A stretch of DNA of 54,023 nt from positions 1 to 54,023 of the forward strand of contig JASJDI010000005.1 of the NCBI GenBank assembly GCA_030065155.1, in the 5' to 3' direction. The stretch's first letter is position 1. Each line of letters starts with the position of its first letter. Origin of the DNA: Xenococcaceae cyanobacterium MO_188.B29. GTDB taxonomy: Bacteria > Cyanobacteriota > Cyanobacteriia > Cyanobacteriales > Xenococcaceae. Below are positions 53,443 through 54,023 of this stretch, piece by piece. A program made the position numbers and the translations under genes. The notes under the pieces were generated by a model. The model saw only the letters and a list, made by a program, of their open reading frames with translations, did not search any database and was not told the DNA's origin.

Positions 53443-53499
53443 TGAGCCAGTGCGTTGGGCGGGTTCCCCGACTTGAAGCAACTGGCGAACCCGTAAGGG
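53443..53499. repeat. 57-bp repeat inserted in the transposase
   Basis: Removing it restores the family sequence GKFGQAKRRYGL exactly. Inside, GGGTTC / GAACCC can pair. Its inverted sequence at 53452-53481 matches 32366-32394 with one gap and two changes. Confidence 0.85.
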
Positions 53500-53692
53500 A
53501 CAAGCAAAACGACGTTATGGACTTAACTGTATCATGGCAAAACTCTCTGAAACCGCAGAAACTTCTATAGCAATTACCTTTTTAGTTATCAATCTTTCCA
53601 CCCTGCTAAGGCAGATTAACTGTCTTTTTTTGTCTTTAGTCATAAATTGGTTTTTACCTGTCTTAAAATCGATTTTAAGTGCAACTGTGTGA

Positions 53693-54023
53693 ACGTATGA
53701 CTAGGTAGCTTCTAAGAGATATACTTCAAAAGTAGTATTTAGTAGTATACTTTTTGGGGTAATACCTCAACAAAAATAGGTCAAAGCAGACTATTAGTAT
53801 TTTTGTATTGATATAAGCTTGACTTATCTTTTAATCAATTGCCAGCTTCCATCTCTGGAATTTATTACATATTTTTATGTAATTAGAACTTACGCATTGA
53901 CAGAATAATGAGATAATGCACTCATAAGTGAGAGTCATCGAAAAAACAGGTATCGAACAATCAGAAAAATCAGCAAACCCTCAACGGCACAATGCAATCT
54001 AGAACACTACACATTGTTTTTAT
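53693..54023. other. AT-rich end of window, nothing certain
   Basis: No ORF. A stretch around 53886-53900 (AGAACTTACGCATTGAC) resembles the terminal sequence of cyanobacterial IS elements, but nothing else of one is visible before the edge. Confidence 0.3.

Larger units (their letters stand above)
52437..53692 (+). pseudogene. decayed IS5/IS1182-type transposase
   Basis: The transposase is recoverable only by joining frames. FELPFEGKLSSENRWVIMAELIPW (before 52565) continues after an inserted hairpin as FEEEYAQNFSEKMGAIAKPFRMALAALIIKEKLGTSDRE, then, past stops near 52948, IFDATCAPGDISYPHDLKIL (catalytic Asp), then broken pieces, then KFTGYYPSSVHVDKIYRTLANRVF and GKFG, then a second inserted repeat, and finally AKRRYGLNCIMAKLSETAETSIAIT and a stop at 53692. 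Stops and frame breaks make it non-functional. The domains fit PF05598 plus DDE. Its target-side inverted repeats were not found. Confidence 0.8.

Overview
The window is a low-GC cyanobacterial chromosome segment. The evidence is the many HIP1 octamers (GCGATCGC) and cyanobacteria-typical genes: a COP23-domain protein, a DUF1823 protein, an NdbB/NDC1-type dehydrogenase, an Rcp1-like response regulator, a proline-rich Omp85, and kinase-TPR proteins. Heptanucleotide tandem repeats (STRR) and small GC-rich palindromes fill many intergenic gaps. The repeat load and base composition suggest a large-genome unicellular, pleurocapsalean-like or related lineage, but the sequence alone does not fix the genus. 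I see no rRNA, tRNA or CRISPR array.

Layout. 1-8.9 kb: a truncated membrane iron-sulfur protein carrying a broken NtrC-type ATPase domain, a GH10-like glycosidase, SppA, a single-domain response regulator, a propeller-transglutaminase fusion and an alpha/beta hydrolase. 9-18 kb: agmatinase, a thioredoxin-fold protein without its catalytic cysteines, pyrH-frr, pyrE, several small membrane or secreted unknowns, proline iminopeptidase and NdbB. 18-25 kb: a kinase-TPR protein, COP23, an orphan LivF-like ATPase, a lumenal pentapeptide-repeat protein, PepP and an orphan DppB-like permease. 25-32 kb: purC, then the outer-membrane block omp85-lpxC-fabZ-lpxA, followed by a Tam-like methyltransferase and a GNAT acetyltransferase where lpxB might be expected. 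32-44 kb: tldD, a sensor histidine kinase, a 1232-residue tandem protein kinase of unusual design, a second alpha/beta hydrolase, a Uma2 nuclease, rsmE and pgk. 44-50.8 kb: small conserved proteins, prolyl oligopeptidase, two OmpR-type regulators and a QueC-like PP-loop protein. 50.9-54 kb: a tyrosine recombinase and a decayed IS transposase.

The most unusual signal lies between the genes. Several GC-rich elements fold into the same stem-internal loop-stem-AAA/TTT-loop shape, while their stem sequences differ by compensating changes (12362-12404, 34085-34127, 52566-52608; also 12519-12562 with 25145-25188, and 7983-8030 with 12248-12295). One copy interrupts the IS transposase, and a member of a second small repeat family interrupts the same gene at 53443-53499. 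These look like small, non-coding, structured mobile elements. Other points of interest are the degenerate AAA+ domain at the left edge, the double kinase with beta-barrel-like insertions, the QueC-like protein, and an STRR repeat that became part of the LpxC protein.
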